Counted from the stretch's first letter, positions 36,258 to 47,723 are shown. The stretch: 64,000 bases of DNA from Eubacteriales bacterium (GCA_028872475.1 JAQYMQ010000021.1:62001-126000); one strand, 5' to 3'. The notes: generated from the sequence alone by a model not told the origin. Made by a program: numbers and translations.

Positions 36258-37898
36258 ATGAAAAAGGTAGTAGATAAGATTTTTAATAATGTAAGCTTAA
36301 CGCCGGAAGATTTAGAAAAAAGATATCCATCAAGAAATTTACCTGAGGGAGCTTTTGTGACTAGATTGGGACCAAGCCCTACAGGCTTTATTCATATGGG
36401 CAATCTATATGGTGCTTTTGTAGACGAAAGATTGGCGCATCAAAGTGGCGGTAAATTTTATTTACGTATAGAAGATACGGATGATAAAAGGCTTGTAGAG
36501 GGCGCTGTTGAGCAGATTATCGAAGGTCTTAAATATTTTGGCGTAGAATTTGATGAAGGTGCTCTTGCAGAGGGGGAGATGGGCGACTATGGTCCATATA
36601 CTCAGAGTGAAAGAGTAGATATTTATCATGTGTATGCAAAGAAATTGATGGAAGAAGGTAAGGCATATCCTTGTTTCTTAACTGAAGAAGAGATTGCAGA
36701 AATTAGACAAAATCAAGAAAATAGCAAGGCGACACCAGGTATCTATGGGGATTATTCTAAGTATAGGAATGCGGGTGAAGATACAATTTTAGAGTTGATT
36801 GAAAGTGGTCAACCTTATGTAGTGAGACTTAAATCAGATGGTGTAGAAGGTGAAAATGCTAAATATATCTCTGTACAAGACGGTATAAGGGGTGAACTTT
36901 CAATTCCTGAAAATTTTCATGATACAGTTATATTGAAAACTAATGGCGTGCCTACATATCACTTTGCGCATGTTGTTGACGATCACTTAATGAGAACGAC
37001 TCACGTAGTAAGAGGTGAAGAGTGGCTTTCTACATTGCCTATACATATTGAATTATTCGAAAAGTTAGGCTTTGAAATTCCGATGTATTGTCATACAGCG
37101 CAGCTTATGAAAATTGACGAGACCGGCAACAAGAGAAAACTTTCAAAGAGAAAAGACCCTGAGTTATCTCTTGGTTATTACACAGAACAGGGATACCATC
37201 CGTTGACAATAAGGGAATATCTATTGACAATACTTAACTCTAACTTTGAAGAGTGGAGAATTGCAAATCCGGATGCTGATGCAAATGATTTTGCGTTTAC
37301 AATGGCAAAGATGTCAACTTCAGGTGCACTGTTTGATATGAATAAGCTAGACGATGTTTCTAAAGATGTGTTGTTAAAGCTAAATGCTAAAGAGCTGTAT
37401 GACTTCCTTGTAGACTGGTCTAAACAATACGATGAAAGCTTTTATAAATTAATCGTGGGTAGAGAAGATTATTTATTAAAAATCTTGGACTTGGGTAGAG
37501 ATGGTAATAAGCCAAGAAAAGACTTGGTTTATGCAAAGCAGATTGTGAAATTTATCAGTTATTTCTTTGAAGAAAGGTTTGTTATTGAAGATGAATTGCC
37601 TGCTGAAGTTGTTGAAGATAAAAAGGTAATTCTAGAAAAATATTTAGCTTCATACAATCATTCTGACAATCAAGAAACTTGGTTTAATAAGATTAGAGAA
37701 ATAGCTGATGAGCTTGGCTATGCTCTTAGACCTAAGGATTATAAGAAGAATCCAAATCAATTTAAAGGACATGTCGGTCATGTAAGTACAGTTGTTAGAT
37801 TGGCTGTAATGGGCAGAACAAATTCTCCTGATATCTGGGAAATTCAACAGATTTTGGGTGAAGAAATAACGAGAAAAAGACTGGAAAAGTTTGCGTAA
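36258..37898 (+). CDS. gltX: Glutamate-tRNA ligase
   Basis: A class I synthetase that charges tRNA(Glu). The HIGH-type motif is RLGPSPTGFIHMGN and the KMSKS-type is KLSKRKD. The C-terminal anticodon-binding part is helical. The length, 546 aa, is longer than the usual 470-500 because of an extended C-terminal domain. The gene follows the acyltransferase by 42 nt with AAAGGAAAAGG as ribosome site. No glnS is seen, and whether the enzyme also mischarges tRNA(Gln) cannot be judged. Confidence 0.95.
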   Translation: MKKVVDKIFNNVSLTPEDLEKRYPSRNLPEGAFVTRLGPSPTGFIHMGNLYGAFVDERLAHQSGGKFYLRIEDTDDKRLVEGAVEQIIEGLKYFGVEFDEGALAEGEMGDYGPYTQSERVDIYHVYAKKLMEEGKAYPCFLTEEEIAEIRQNQENSKATPGIYGDYSKYRNAGEDTILELIESGQPYVVRLKSDGVEGENAKYISVQDGIRGELSIPENFHDTVILKTNGVPTYHFAHVVDDHLMRTTHVVRGEEWLSTLPIHIELFEKLGFEIPMYCHTAQLMKIDETGNKRKLSKRKDPELSLGYYTEQGYHPLTIREYLLTILNSNFEEWRIANPDADANDFAFTMAKMSTSGALFDMNKLDDVSKDVLLKLNAKELYDFLVDWSKQYDESFYKLIVGREDYLLKILDLGRDGNKPRKDLVYAKQIVKFISYFFEERFVIEDELPAEVVEDKKVILEKYLASYNHSDNQETWFNKIREIADELGYALRPKDYKKNPNQFKGHVGHVSTVVRLAVMGRTNSPDIWEIQQILGEEITRKRLEKFA

Positions 37899-38111
37899 TA
37901 TTTAAATAACTAATGCTCGATTATTTTTAATATAGAAAATAATAATACAGTTTAATTTATTATTGTATTTATTTATCGTTTGTCATATAATGCAAAAGTA
38001 TTTTAAGGAAGGTCTTTGTTGAGAGATCATAGAGTGCTTAAAACATTAACGATGTTAAATAATTACTTAATGTATTTGCTTTAAGTAGCGACATAATAAA
38101 AGGAGATTGAT

Positions 38112-39302
38112 ATGGAAAGACGAATTGGTACTGTAGTACGAGGCATGAGAGCACCTATTATTAGAGAAGGTGATAATTTAGAGAAGATGGTTACCGATGT
38201 TATATTAGGTGGTCAAGAAGCTGGGGAATATACAATAAACGATAGAGATATCATTGCAATGACAGAATCTATTGTAGCTAGAGTTCAGGGCAATTACGCA
38301 ACAGTTGATCAGGTTGCTGCTGATATTAAAAACAAATTTGGCGGTGAAGAAGTAGGTGTTATTTTCCCAATTTTAAGCAGAAACAGATTTGCAATTTGCT
38401 TGAGAGGTATTTCAAGAGGAGCAAAAAAAGTTATCTTGATGCTAAGCTATCCAAGTGATGAAGTTGGAAATCATCTACTTGATATTGATTTGTTAGATGA
38501 AAAGGGTGTAAATCCTTATTCAGACGTTCTTACTCAGGCAGAGTTTGAAGAAAAATTCGGAAAATCAAAGCATACTTTTACTGGCATGGACTATGTAAAT
38601 TATTACAAAGGCATTATCGAAGAAGAGGGTGCTGAAGCAGAAATTATATTAGCTAACAGCCCTAAGGCTATCGTAAAGTTTACGAAAAATGTGTTGGTTT
38701 GCGACATTCATACTAGAGAAAGAACAAAGAGATTAGTTAAGGCTGCAGGTGGTGAAAAAGTTTTCGGTATGGACGAGATTTTGACAACCAGCGTAGATGG
38801 AAGCGGTTTTAATACTAAATATGGTCTTTTAGGTTCAAACAAGGCTACAGAAGAAACTATTAAGCTTTTCCCTAATGATGCTACTGCTCTTGTTGAGAAA
38901 ATTCAGGCAAATATTAAAGAAGCTACAGGAAAAGATGTAGAAGTAATGGTTTACGGTGATGGTGCATTCAAAGATCCTGTAGGCAAGATTTGGGAACTTG
39001 CTGACCCTGTTGTTTCTCCTGGATATACTAAGGGTTTAGAAGGCACACCTAATGAAATTAAGTTGAAATATATTGCAGATAATGATTTTGCGCATCTTTC
39101 AGGCGATGAGTTAAAGGCTGCTGTAGAAGAATATATTAGAAATAAAGATGAAGACTTAGGCGATAGCATGGTTGCTCAGGGAACTACTCCAAGAAGATTG
39201 ACAGATTTAATCGGATCTTTATGTGACTTAACTTCAGGTTCTGGAGATAAGGGTACGCCTATAGTGTTTATTCAGGGGTATTTTGATAACTATACAAAAT
39301 AG
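38112..39302 (+). CDS. CofE-like (F420-0:gamma-glutamyl ligase family) protein
   Basis: A 396-aa protein of the CofE/FbiB ligase family, which forms gamma-glutamyl amide bonds with GTP in F420-producing organisms. Recognisable blocks are NDRDIIAMTESIVAR near residue 45, an FPILSRNRFA segment and GDGAFKDPVGKIWELADPVV. No F420 biosynthesis gene (cofC, cofD, cofG, cofH) is in the window and most clostridia lack F420, so the substrate is probably a different small molecule. The ATG follows AGGAG. The gene stands alone with a terminator downstream. Confidence 0.78.
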   Translation: MERRIGTVVRGMRAPIIREGDNLEKMVTDVILGGQEAGEYTINDRDIIAMTESIVARVQGNYATVDQVAADIKNKFGGEEVGVIFPILSRNRFAICLRGISRGAKKVILMLSYPSDEVGNHLLDIDLLDEKGVNPYSDVLTQAEFEEKFGKSKHTFTGMDYVNYYKGIIEEEGAEAEIILANSPKAIVKFTKNVLVCDIHTRERTKRLVKAAGGEKVFGMDEILTTSVDGSGFNTKYGLLGSNKATEETIKLFPNDATALVEKIQANIKEATGKDVEVMVYGDGAFKDPVGKIWELADPVVSPGYTKGLEGTPNEIKLKYIADNDFAHLSGDELKAAVEEYIRNKDEDLGDSMVAQGTTPRRLTDLIGSLCDLTSGSGDKGTPIVFIQGYFDNYTK

Positions 39303-39390
39303 GCTAAGTTTTAAGGCTTCGTCCTTATAAAATTTACTAGATATACTTTTTAAAAATTAAATAATACAACATATAACTAAAAAATGTGAG

Positions 39391-39427
39391 AGCACGGTTA
39401 CACAATTATCTTGTAGCTGTGCTTTTT
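39391..39427 (+). terminator. Intrinsic terminator after the CofE-like gene
   Basis: AGCACGGTTACA pairs with TGTAGCTGTGCT through a stem with some G-U pairs, followed by TTTTTCTT. A TATAAT at 39472-39477 then begins the next transcription unit. Confidence 0.75.
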
Positions 39428-39502
39428 CTTAGAGATTTGTAACTTTCGGGCATTTATCAACGTAAGTATAGTATAATTAATTAGTTAAGGAGGAAGTTAA
39501 AT

Positions 39503-40756
39503 ATGAGTTCGCATATTTTGTCGATACTTTTGATTATTATACTTGTTATATTATCTGCATATTTTTCGGCAACAGAAACAGCTTTCACATCATTAAATAA
39601 AATTAAGGTTAAGAATAAGGCTAATAATGGTGATAAGAGTGCAAAAAGAGTTATTAAGATAATGGGCAAATATGATCAGCTGTTGACTACAATATTAGTT
39701 GGAAACAATATTGTAAATATAGCTATGACAGCAGTAGCTACAGTATTGTTTATAAACTTATATGGAGCAATGGGAGCAACCATTTCTACTGTTGTAATGA
39801 CCATAGTTGTACTTATTTTTGGAGAAATTTCTCCTAAGATAATGGCTAAGGAAGTTCCGGAGAAATATGCCGCATTTTCCGCACCTTTGATACGTGTACT
39901 TATGGTTATACTAAAGCCAATAAACTTTATATTCACTAAGTGGAAGAAGCTTCTTGTTAGAATTTTAAAAATTTCAAATGATACAACGATAACCGGCGAG
40001 GAAATAAGGACTCTTGTTGAAGAAGCAGAGACTGGGGGAGGTATTGAAACAGATCAAAGCATTCTTATTCAAAATGCTATTGAGTTTAATGACCTTATGG
40101 CTGAAGATATTCTCACGCCAAGGGTTGACATAGAGGCGATAGATTTTGAAATGTCTAATGATGAGGTTGCTGAGATTTTCCTAAAATCAGGATTTTCAAG
40201 GATACCAGTTTATGAGGACGACTTGGACAAGATAATTGGTGTGCTAAATCAAAAAGATTTTCACAATTATGTTATCGGCAAGGGCAAAAGTGTTAGAGAT
40301 ATGATTAAACCTGTTGTATTTGTAGGTGGAACAATGAAAATTGCTGCACTATTGCGAAGAATGCAGGTAATGAAAACTCAGATAGCGATAATCGTAGATG
40401 AATATGGCGGTACTGAGGGACTGGTTACTATGGAAGACATTTTAGAGGAGCTAGTGGGAGAGATATTTGATGAACACGATCCTATTATTTCTCAGGAAAT
40501 AAAGCAGATACAAGGGGATAAATATATAGTCGCATGTAATGCAAACCTGTCAAAGATTTTTGAATATTTCGAAATAGAAGAAGAATTTGACGATGTAAAT
40601 ACTGTAAATGGATGGGTTATGCTAGAGTTGGATAAAATTCCAGCTTACGGCGATACTTTTAAAAAGATATACGGGAAAAAAGAAGTTACAGTTAAGGTAA
40701 TAAAGGCAGAAAAAAAGAGAGCTGTTGAGATAGTTATGACAGTGAAGGAGATTTAA
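39503..40756 (+). CDS. CNNM/HlyC-type hemolysin family protein (DUF21-CBS)
   Basis: A 417-aa membrane protein. DUF21 transmembrane domain, four helices (about 5-140), with [12 protein letters not shown]; a CBS pair (about 205-330) with [13 protein letters not shown] and [12 protein letters not shown]-terminal CorC_HlyC domain (about 340-415). The family is linked to Mg2+ or Co2+ transport (CNNM/CorC). The track start at 39503 matches GGAGG 10 nt upstream. It is followed by secA with a 2-nt gap, so it is likely co-transcribed. Confidence 0.9.
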   Translation: MSSHILSILLIIILVILSAYFSATETAFTSLNKIKVKNKANNGDKSAKRVIKIMGKYDQLLTTILVGNNIVNIAMTAVATVLFINLYGAMGATISTVVMTIVVLIFGEISPKIMAKEVPEKYAAFSAPLIRVLMVILKPINFIFTKWKKLLVRILKISNDTTITGEEIRTLVEEAETGGGIETDQSILIQNAIEFNDLMAEDILTPRVDIEAIDFEMSNDEVAEIFLKSGFSRIPVYEDDLDKIIGVLNQKDFHNYVIGKGKSVRDMIKPVVFVGGTMKIAALLRRMQVMKTQIAIIVDEYGGTEGLVTMEDILEELVGEIFDEHDPIISQEIKQIQGDKYIVACNANLSKIFEYFEIEEEFDDVNTVNGWVMLELDKIPAYGDTFKKIYGKKEVTVKVIKAEKKRAVEIVMTVKEI

Positions 40757-40758
40757 TA

Positions 40759-43512
40759 ATGAGTTTAATGGAAAAGATTTTTGGCGATCTGAATGTCAAG
40801 GAAATTAAGAAGATTGAAAAGATTGTTGACAGGATAGAAGTTTTAGATTCTAAAATGGAAGCTCTTTCTGATGAAGAATTACAGGCGATTACGCCACAAT
40901 TAAAGGCTAGGTTAGCTGAAGGTGAAACACTTGATGATATTCTGCCAGAGGCGTTTGCAGCGTGTAGAGAAGCTGCTTACAGAACCTTGGGTATGAAGCA
41001 TTTTAGGGTACAGCTAATCGGTGGTGTAGCATTGCATCAGGGAAGAATAGCTGAAATGAAGACAGGTGAAGGTAAAACTTTGGTTGCTACATTGCCTGTA
41101 TATTTGAATGCACTTTCAGGGGAAGGCGTACATGTTGTTACAGTCAATGATTACTTGGCAAAGCGTGACGCGGAAACTATGGGCAAGTGCTATAAGTTTT
41201 TAGGTCTTACTGTAGGCTGTGTAATTCACGGAATTACAGAAGAAGAGAGAAGAGCAGCGTATCAGGCAGATATTACTTACGGTACAAATAACGAATACGG
41301 TTTTGATTATCTTCGTGACAACATGGTTACATATAAAGAACACATGATGCAAAGAGAATTAAACTTTGCAATCGTCGACGAAGTTGACTCTATATTGATT
41401 GACGAAGCTAGAACTCCGCTTATTATTTCAGGTCAGGGAGACAAGTCAACAAATCTTTATCAGCAGGCAAATAAATTTGTAAAAGGCTTGAAGTTAGAGG
41501 ACGACTTTACTTATGAAGAAAAGGATAAGCAGGTATCGCTTACAGATGAGGGCGTTTCCAAGTGTGAATCATACTTTGAAATAGAGAACTTTGCGGATCC
41601 AGAAAACATGGAAATCAACCACCATGTTATGCAGGCTCTTAAGGCATATAATATGATGAAGAGAGATGTGGACTACATTGTAATGGATGGCGAAATTATC
41701 ATCGTAGACGAATTTACAGGTCGTCTAATGCACGGTAGAAGATATAGCGATGGACTTCATCAGGCGATTGAAGCGAAGGAAGGTTTGGAAGTTAGATCTG
41801 AATCTAAGACTTTGGCTACAATTACACTGCAAAACTACTTTAGAATGTATAAAAAATTAGCTGGTATGACTGGTACTGCTAAGACAGAAGAAGAGGAATT
41901 TAGAGATATCTATAATATGGACGTAGTTGTAATTCCAACAAATAAGCCGGTTATCCGTCTTGATGCAAACGACGCTGTTTATGCTACTGAAAAAGGCAAG
42001 TACAATGCGATTGCAGAGAGAGTAATTGAAGCACATCAAAAGGGACAACCTGTGCTTATAGGTACTATTTCTATCGAACACTCTGAATTAATTGCAGATA
42101 TTTTGAAGAAGCGTGGTATTCGCAATATGAATATCTTGAATGCTAAGAATCATGAAAAGGAAGCGCAGATTGTTGCTGAGGCAGGTAGAGAAGGTGCGGT
42201 TACTATTGCTACAAATATGGCAGGTAGAGGTACCGACATCATCCTTGGGGGTAATCCGGAATTTGAAGCAAATAGAGCTATGATTAAAGAAGGATATCCT
42301 GAAGATATTGTATCTATTGCATCTTCACAAGTTCCTACAAAGGACGAGGAAATTTTAGCGGCGAGAGATAGATATAAGCAACTTCATGCGCAGTTTAAAG
42401 CTGAAAGAGAGGAAGAACAGCAGAGAGTTATTGAAAGCGGCGGATTATTTATTATTGGTACAGAAAGACACGAATCTAGACGTATAGACAATCAGCTTAG
42501 AGGTCGTTCAGGACGTCAAGGAGACCCAGGTGCAACAGTATTTTGTATCTCAATGGAAGACGAGCTTCTTAGACTTTTTGGTGGCGAAAGAATGCAGGCT
42601 ATCGTTCAGAGAATGGGTATTGAAGAAGATGAAGCTATAGAATCTAAGATGATTTCAAGATCGATTGAAAATGCTCAGAAAAAGGTAGAAGGCAAGAACT
42701 TTGGTATCAGAAAATACGTTCTACAGTATGACAACGTAATGAATAAGCAGAGAGAAATTATCTATGGTGAAAGAAGAAAGGTTCTTTTCGGCGATGATTT
42801 AAAAGAATATATCATGAATATGACAAGAGAAATTATTTCTCATGCTGTACTTCCAGTGACTGCGGAAAGTCAATATTCAGAAGAATGGGATTTGGATGAG
42901 CTTACTAAGAATCTAAAGAGAATCTGCCCTAGATTTGGTGGTATTGATTTAGGCGAAGCTGACTTTTTACAGGAAGAGCAGTTGATTGATGCAATTTTTG
43001 AAGCTTTTCAGGCTTTATACCAAGAAAAGGAAGAAGAAGTTGGCGTAGAAAATATGCGTGAACTTGAAAGAATGATTCTTTTAAGAGTAGTAGATAACAA
43101 GTGGATGGATCACATAGATGCAATGGATCAGCTAAAGAGTGGTATTAACTTGCGTGGATATGGACAGCAAGACCCAGCAGCGGCTTATGCTCAGGAAGGT
43201 TTTGATATGTTCGAAGAGATGATTGGAGCTATCAAAGAAGATACTGTAAGATTCTGCTTCAATGTAACTGTGGAAACAAGTACAGAGAGAAAGACTGCAG
43301 CACACGGCGAAGGAGTAAAAGAGGACTTAGCTGATGTAGAAAGAGAAATTGCTCATGGTTCAAGAGGAAGTATGCCAGGAGAAGCAGAGATTCCAGAAAG
43401 AGAGAAAACTCAGCAACCATACAAGAGAGAGCAACCAAAGATAGGTGTAAATGATTCTTGTCCTTGTGGAAGTGGAAGAAAGTACAAGCACTGCTGTGGT
43501 AAAAATAAATAA
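40759..43512 (+). CDS. secA: Preprotein translocase ATPase SecA
   Basis: The motor that drives secreted proteins through SecYEG. Motifs: Walker [37 protein letters not shown] and the [11 protein letters not shown] arginine finger region. The C-terminal SEC-C zinc knuckle is intact ([15 protein letters not shown]), meant for SecB or ribosome/lipid contacts. The 917-aa length is ordinary. It is followed by prfB 11 nt downstream, a common Firmicute pairing. Confidence 0.97.
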   Translation: MSLMEKIFGDLNVKEIKKIEKIVDRIEVLDSKMEALSDEELQAITPQLKARLAEGETLDDILPEAFAACREAAYRTLGMKHFRVQLIGGVALHQGRIAEMKTGEGKTLVATLPVYLNALSGEGVHVVTVNDYLAKRDAETMGKCYKFLGLTVGCVIHGITEEERRAAYQADITYGTNNEYGFDYLRDNMVTYKEHMMQRELNFAIVDEVDSILIDEARTPLIISGQGDKSTNLYQQANKFVKGLKLEDDFTYEEKDKQVSLTDEGVSKCESYFEIENFADPENMEINHHVMQALKAYNMMKRDVDYIVMDGEIIIVDEFTGRLMHGRRYSDGLHQAIEAKEGLEVRSESKTLATITLQNYFRMYKKLAGMTGTAKTEEEEFRDIYNMDVVVIPTNKPVIRLDANDAVYATEKGKYNAIAERVIEAHQKGQPVLIGTISIEHSELIADILKKRGIRNMNILNAKNHEKEAQIVAEAGREGAVTIATNMAGRGTDIILGGNPEFEANRAMIKEGYPEDIVSIASSQVPTKDEEILAARDRYKQLHAQFKAEREEEQQRVIESGGLFIIGTERHESRRIDNQLRGRSGRQGDPGATVFCISMEDELLRLFGGERMQAIVQRMGIEEDEAIESKMISRSIENAQKKVEGKNFGIRKYVLQYDNVMNKQREIIYGERRKVLFGDDLKEYIMNMTREIISHAVLPVTAESQYSEEWDLDELTKNLKRICPRFGGIDLGEADFLQEEQLIDAIFEAFQALYQEKEEEVGVENMRELERMILLRVVDNKWMDHIDAMDQLKSGINLRGYGQQDPAAAYAQEGFDMFEEMIGAIKEDTVRFCFNVTVETSTERKTAAHGEGVKEDLADVEREIAHGSRGSMPGEAEIPEREKTQQPYKREQPKIGVNDSCPCGSGRKYKHCCGKNK

Positions 43513-43523
43513 AGGAATGGAAG

Positions 43524-44625
43524 ATGATATTGCTAGAAGAAATTAATAGAAAACTTGGACAGTATAGAGATGCTTTAATGGAGATTGGAGGTTCTCTTTG
43601 ACCAAGATAAACTTCGAAAAAGAGTAGGCGAACTGGATGAGCAGAGCATGGAGAGCGGATTTTGGGATGACAATAATAAGGCTCAGGCTCTGTTGCAGGA
43701 AAAGAAGCGAATAGAAGAAAAATTAGGCAGATACGATTCTCTTTCCGAAATCTTAGAAGAAATTGAGATAATGATTGAACTTTGTGCTGAAGAGGAAGAT
43801 TCTCAACTAGAAAAAGATATCGTTAAAAAAACTCAACAGTGGGAAAAGGCTTTCGATGAAATTAAGTTAGAAATTTTAATGAGTGGAGAATATGATCAAA
43901 ATAATGTAATACTTTCTATTAATGCAGGTTCCGGCGGCACGGATGCACAGGATTGGGCAGAGATGCTATTGAGAATGTACACGAGGTATGCGGAAGATAA
44001 GGGCTACAGAACTAAGATATTGTATCTAAATAGCGATGTTGTAGCTGGAATTAAATCAGCGACAATGATGGTGGAAGGCGAAAATGCTTACGGTTTTTTG
44101 AAAAACGAAAAGGGCATTCACCGATTGGTTAGAATTTCACCATTTGACTCTTCGGGAAAAAGACATACTTCGTTTGCGGCGGTGGATGTAATGCCGGAAA
44201 TAAATGATGATATCAACATCGAAATCGATATAAACGACTTGAAAATTGATACTTTTAGGGCAAGTGGTGCCGGTGGTCAGCACGTAAATACAACGGATTC
44301 GGCGGTTAGGATAACTCACATACCTACAAGGATTATAGTGAGTTGTCAAAATGAGAGATCACAGCTTAAAAATAAAGAAGTTGCAATGAAGGTGTTGATG
44401 TCAAAATTGATTGACTTAAAAGAGCAGGAAAACAAAGAGTATTTAAAAGAGTTGGAAGGGGACTTTTCACAGATTACGTGGGGTAGCCAGATAAGGTCTT
44501 ATGTACTTCACCCGTACACAATGGTTAAAGACCACAGAACGGGAATGGAAGTTGGTAATGCCGATAAAGTTTTAGATGGTGATTTAGATTGCTTTATCAG
44601 TGAAAAGCTTAAGCAAGATGCGTAG
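43524..44625 (+). CDS. prfB: Peptide chain release factor 2, with programmed +1 frameshift
   Basis: RF2 recognises UGA and UAA. Frame 0 starts at ATG 43524 (MILLEEINRKLGQYRDALME) and meets TGA at 43599. The ORF in the track resumes at +1 from GAC at 43600 (DQDKLRKRVGELDE). The two join as GGSL|DQDK to give about 366 aa, the normal RF2 length. The body shows the catalytic GGQ (SGAGGQHVNTT) and the SPF anticodon-like motif (ISPFDSSGKRHTS). The ORF-track TTG at 43585 is not the real start. Confidence 0.95.
43587..43602 (+). promoter_or_regulatory. RF2 autoregulatory +1 frameshift site
   Basis: GGAGGT is followed by three bases and then CTT TGA C. This is the classic arrangement: an internal Shine-Dalgarno pulls the ribosome while slow UGA decoding, when RF2 is scarce, promotes slippage from CUU to UUU. 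It sets RF2 by its own level. Confidence 0.93.
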
Positions 44626-44652
44626 AGAGATATTATATAGCAGAGGGAAATA

Positions 44653-46914
44653 ATGGATATCATAAAGAAATTAGCAGAAGAACTTAATATTAGAGAGAAG
44701 ATTGTAGAAGCTACGGTTGAGCTTATAGATGACGGTAACACAATTCCTTTTATCGCAAGATATAGGAAGGAAGTTACCGGTGGCTTAGACGATGAAATTT
44801 TGAGAACTTTTAATGAGCGACTTGAATATCTTAGAAATTTAGAAAAGCGAAAAGAAGAAGTTATAAGGCTTCTCGAGGAACAGGATAAACTTACCGACGA
44901 GTTAAGAGATGAAATCTTAAAAGCTGAAGTTTTGCAGAGAATCGAAGACTTGTATAAGCCGTTCAAAAAGAAGAAGGCTACCAGAGCTTCTAAAGCTAGA
45001 GAAAAAGGACTATTGCCTTTAGCAGAACTTATATTTGCTCAAGAACTTGAAAGCGGTGATGTGCTTGAGCTTGCGGGTGAATATATAAATGAAGAACTTG
45101 GTGTGACAAGTGCGCAGGAAGCTTTGCAAGGTGCTATGGATATTATTGCAGAGATGATTTCTGACGATGCAAAGATAGTGGATCTTGTGAGAGAAATCGT
45201 TTGGGCGACTGGCGTTATTGAGACAGAAGCTGTTGACAGCGAAGCAAAGAGTCCATATGAAATGTATTACAGCGCAAAAGAAAAGGCTGGAGTTATTCCA
45301 AATCACAGAATTTTAGCTATTAATAGAGGCGAAAAGGAAAAATTCTTAAAAGTTAAGCTTGTGGTAGATGATGAAAGAGTGATTTCTGATATTGAAAAAC
45401 AGGTTATTGCCAATGAAAAGACTATCTTCGTAGATGTTCTTAAACAGATAATTGCTGACGCGAATAAGAGATTGATTATGCCGTCAGTTGAGAGGGAAGT
45501 CCGTTCAACGCTTACAGAAAGAGCGGAGAAGGATGCTATACAGGTATTTGCTAGAAATACGGAAAAACTGCTCATGGTGCCACCTGTTAAAAATGCGAGG
45601 ATATTAGCGATTGACCCAGGGTATCGTACAGGCTGTAAGGTTGCGGTATTAGATGAGAGAGGAAAGCTACTGGCATATACTACTATCTATCCTACTAAAC
45701 CGAAGGAAGATATCGTTGGGACTGTTAAGATTTTTGATAAACTTATTGGAAGGTTTGAGCTAAATACTGTCGTAATTGGTAACGGTACAGCGAGTAGGGA
45801 AACTGAGGAAGTTGTTGCAAATTACATAAAGGATAAGAATTTAGATTTAAGATATACAATTGTCAATGAAGCAGGAGCGTCTGTTTATTCGGCGTCAGCT
45901 ATTGCAACAGAAGAATACCCTGACCTTGATGTGACGACAAGAGGAGCGATGTCTCTTGGTAGAAGATTGCAGGATCCGTTGGCGGAGCTTGTAAAAATTC
46001 CAACAAAGAGCATAGGAGTTGGACAGTATCAGCACGATATTAATCAGAAAGAGTTAGAGAACTCGCTTCATGATGTAGTTGAATATTGTGTAAATGAAGT
46101 TGGTGTAAACTTAAATACGGCGTCAAGATCACTTCTTTCTTATGTTGCCGGTATCAATTCAACAATTGCCAAAAATATAGTTGCATATAGAGAAGAAAAC
46201 GGTGCCTTCAAAAACAGAAAAGAGTTGAAAAAGGTAGCTAAGCTTGGAGATAAGGCATTTGAGCAATGCGCAGGGTTTTTAAGAATTGCCGAAGGTAGTG
46301 AATTTTTAGATAAGACCGGCGTTCATCCTGAATCATATACTGCAGCAAAAAAAGTTTTGGATAAGCTTGGTTTGAAAGATAGTGACTTTAATGTGGGCGG
46401 AGTTGCAGATATAGAAGACCGCATAATTACTCTATATCCAATGAAGTCTAAGAGTGTTGAACATAAGAATATGAAGGGGCTTGGAGCTTTAAAAAATATT
46501 ACTCCACCCAAAAGAGATAAAAAAGCAGAACTGAAATATGCCATAAAGCAATTAGCAGATGAGCTGGAGATTGGTGAGTTTACGCTTGTGGATATTATCT
46601 CAGAAATTAAAAAGCCGGGCAGAGACCCGAGAGAAGATGCTCCACAGGTAATCTTTAGAAATGACGTAAAAGACTTTGCGGATTTAAAGGTTGGCATGGA
46701 ATTAGACGGTACAGTTAGAAATGTAGTTGACTTTGGTGCATTTGTAGATATAGGTGTAAAAAATGACGGCCTTGTACACATATCGCAAATGAGCGATAAA
46801 TACATAAAACATCCGATGGATGTAGTCTCTGTTGGCGACAATGTAAAGGTGAGAATTATTGAGATTGATGAGGGCAGACAGAAGGTTGGTCTGACTATGA
46901 AAATAAAGGATTAA
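44653..46914 (+). CDS. tex: Tex-family S1 RNA-binding protein
   Basis: A 753-aa Tex/YhgF-type protein, a conserved nucleic-acid-binding factor tied to transcription and, in some species, toxin gene expression. Domains in order: N-terminal helical region (1-190) with IPFIARYRKEVTGGLDDE; YqgF/RuvC-like domain (about 318-445, ILAIDPGYRTGCKVAVLDE); helix-hairpin-helix region (about 480-560, GINSTIAKNIVAYREE); and the S1 domain (about 675-750, VDFGAFVDIGVKNDGLVHISQ). Slightly longer than the usual 720 aa. It starts 27 nt after prfB. Confidence 0.93.
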   Translation: MDIIKKLAEELNIREKIVEATVELIDDGNTIPFIARYRKEVTGGLDDEILRTFNERLEYLRNLEKRKEEVIRLLEEQDKLTDELRDEILKAEVLQRIEDLYKPFKKKKATRASKAREKGLLPLAELIFAQELESGDVLELAGEYINEELGVTSAQEALQGAMDIIAEMISDDAKIVDLVREIVWATGVIETEAVDSEAKSPYEMYYSAKEKAGVIPNHRILAINRGEKEKFLKVKLVVDDERVISDIEKQVIANEKTIFVDVLKQIIADANKRLIMPSVEREVRSTLTERAEKDAIQVFARNTEKLLMVPPVKNARILAIDPGYRTGCKVAVLDERGKLLAYTTIYPTKPKEDIVGTVKIFDKLIGRFELNTVVIGNGTASRETEEVVANYIKDKNLDLRYTIVNEAGASVYSASAIATEEYPDLDVTTRGAMSLGRRLQDPLAELVKIPTKSIGVGQYQHDINQKELENSLHDVVEYCVNEVGVNLNTASRSLLSYVAGINSTIAKNIVAYREENGAFKNRKELKKVAKLGDKAFEQCAGFLRIAEGSEFLDKTGVHPESYTAAKKVLDKLGLKDSDFNVGGVADIEDRIITLYPMKSKSVEHKNMKGLGALKNITPPKRDKKAELKYAIKQLADELEIGEFTLVDIISEIKKPGRDPREDAPQVIFRNDVKDFADLKVGMELDGTVRNVVDFGAFVDIGVKNDGLVHISQMSDKYIKHPMDVVSVGDNVKVRIIEIDEGRQKVGLTMKIKD

Positions 46915-46916
46915 TA

Positions 46917-47558
46917 ATGAAAAAGAAAGTTATTTTATTTGATTATGACGGGACGTTGATGGACACGAGAGAAGGCATCGTTCAGTCATGGCGTTATGTC
47001 TTTAAGAAATTAAAAAATGAGGATGTGACAAATGAGTATCTAAGGCAATATTTTGGCAAATCTCTTAAGGGAGCTATTGCAGAAATGTTTCCTGATAAGT
47101 CGGTTGATGAAGTTGTTGCTGTATATAAAGAGTTTGCGTTGTCATCTAAGGCAAAGCGTAGAGAGTTGTTCTATGATGCGAAGGAAACTGTTCAAAGATT
47201 ACACAAAGATGGCTATGTATTGGGACTTGTAACCTCAAGAATGCACGAATCTTCTGTAGAGGGCTTGACAGATGAAGGATTAATAGATTATTTTTCGGTA
47301 ATTGTCGCATCTGACGATGTAGAAGAAATTAAACCGAGTGCTGAGCCGATTGAAAGAGCTATGGATATTCTTGGTGTAAGCAAGGAAGATGTAGTTATGG
47401 TTGGAGATACAGAGTTTGACCTTGGAAGCGCTAAAAATGCAGATGTAACTTCTGCTTTAGTAGGTTGGTCAGATGAAAGAGAAATGCTTGTAAATGACGA
47501 AAGTCTTGCTCCTGATTATATAATCGAAAAGTTTGAAGATTTATATAATATCATCTAG
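46917..47558 (+). CDS. HAD-family hydrolase (PpaX/Gph-like)
   Basis: A 213-aa phosphatase of the haloacid dehalogenase superfamily. Motif I FDYDGTLMDT, motif II VTSRM, and motif III/IV KPSAEPIERAMDILG with VGDTEFDLGSAKNA are all present. A helical cap follows motif I, as in pyrophosphatase PpaX and phosphoglycolate phosphatase. It starts 2 nt after the tex stop, so it is co-transcribed. The physiological substrate is not evident. Confidence 0.88.
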   Translation: MKKKVILFDYDGTLMDTREGIVQSWRYVFKKLKNEDVTNEYLRQYFGKSLKGAIAEMFPDKSVDEVVAVYKEFALSSKAKRRELFYDAKETVQRLHKDGYVLGLVTSRMHESSVEGLTDEGLIDYFSVIVASDDVEEIKPSAEPIERAMDILGVSKEDVVMVGDTEFDLGSAKNADVTSALVGWSDEREMLVNDESLAPDYIIEKFEDLYNII

Positions 47559-47606
47559 AATGTATGGTTGTTAAAGGCGATATTTCAACGAAAATAAGCT
47601 TAATCA

Positions 47607-47636
47607 TTGGCTGGAATCAATAAAATATGGTATAAT
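47607..47636 (+). promoter_or_regulatory. Promoter of the acyl-CoA ligase operon
   Basis: TTGGCT and TATAAT with an 18-bp spacer, about 90 bp before the acyl-CoA ligase gene. An AAAATTAA/TTAATTTT inverted repeat (about 47648-47668) follows near the expected transcription start and could be an operator. Confidence 0.5.
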
Positions 47637-47723
47637 AGCTGGACTTCAAAATTAAAAAGCTTAATTTTGCTTACACAAAAATGATATGAAGTAAAATATA
47701 AATATATTAAAAGGTAGTTATTT

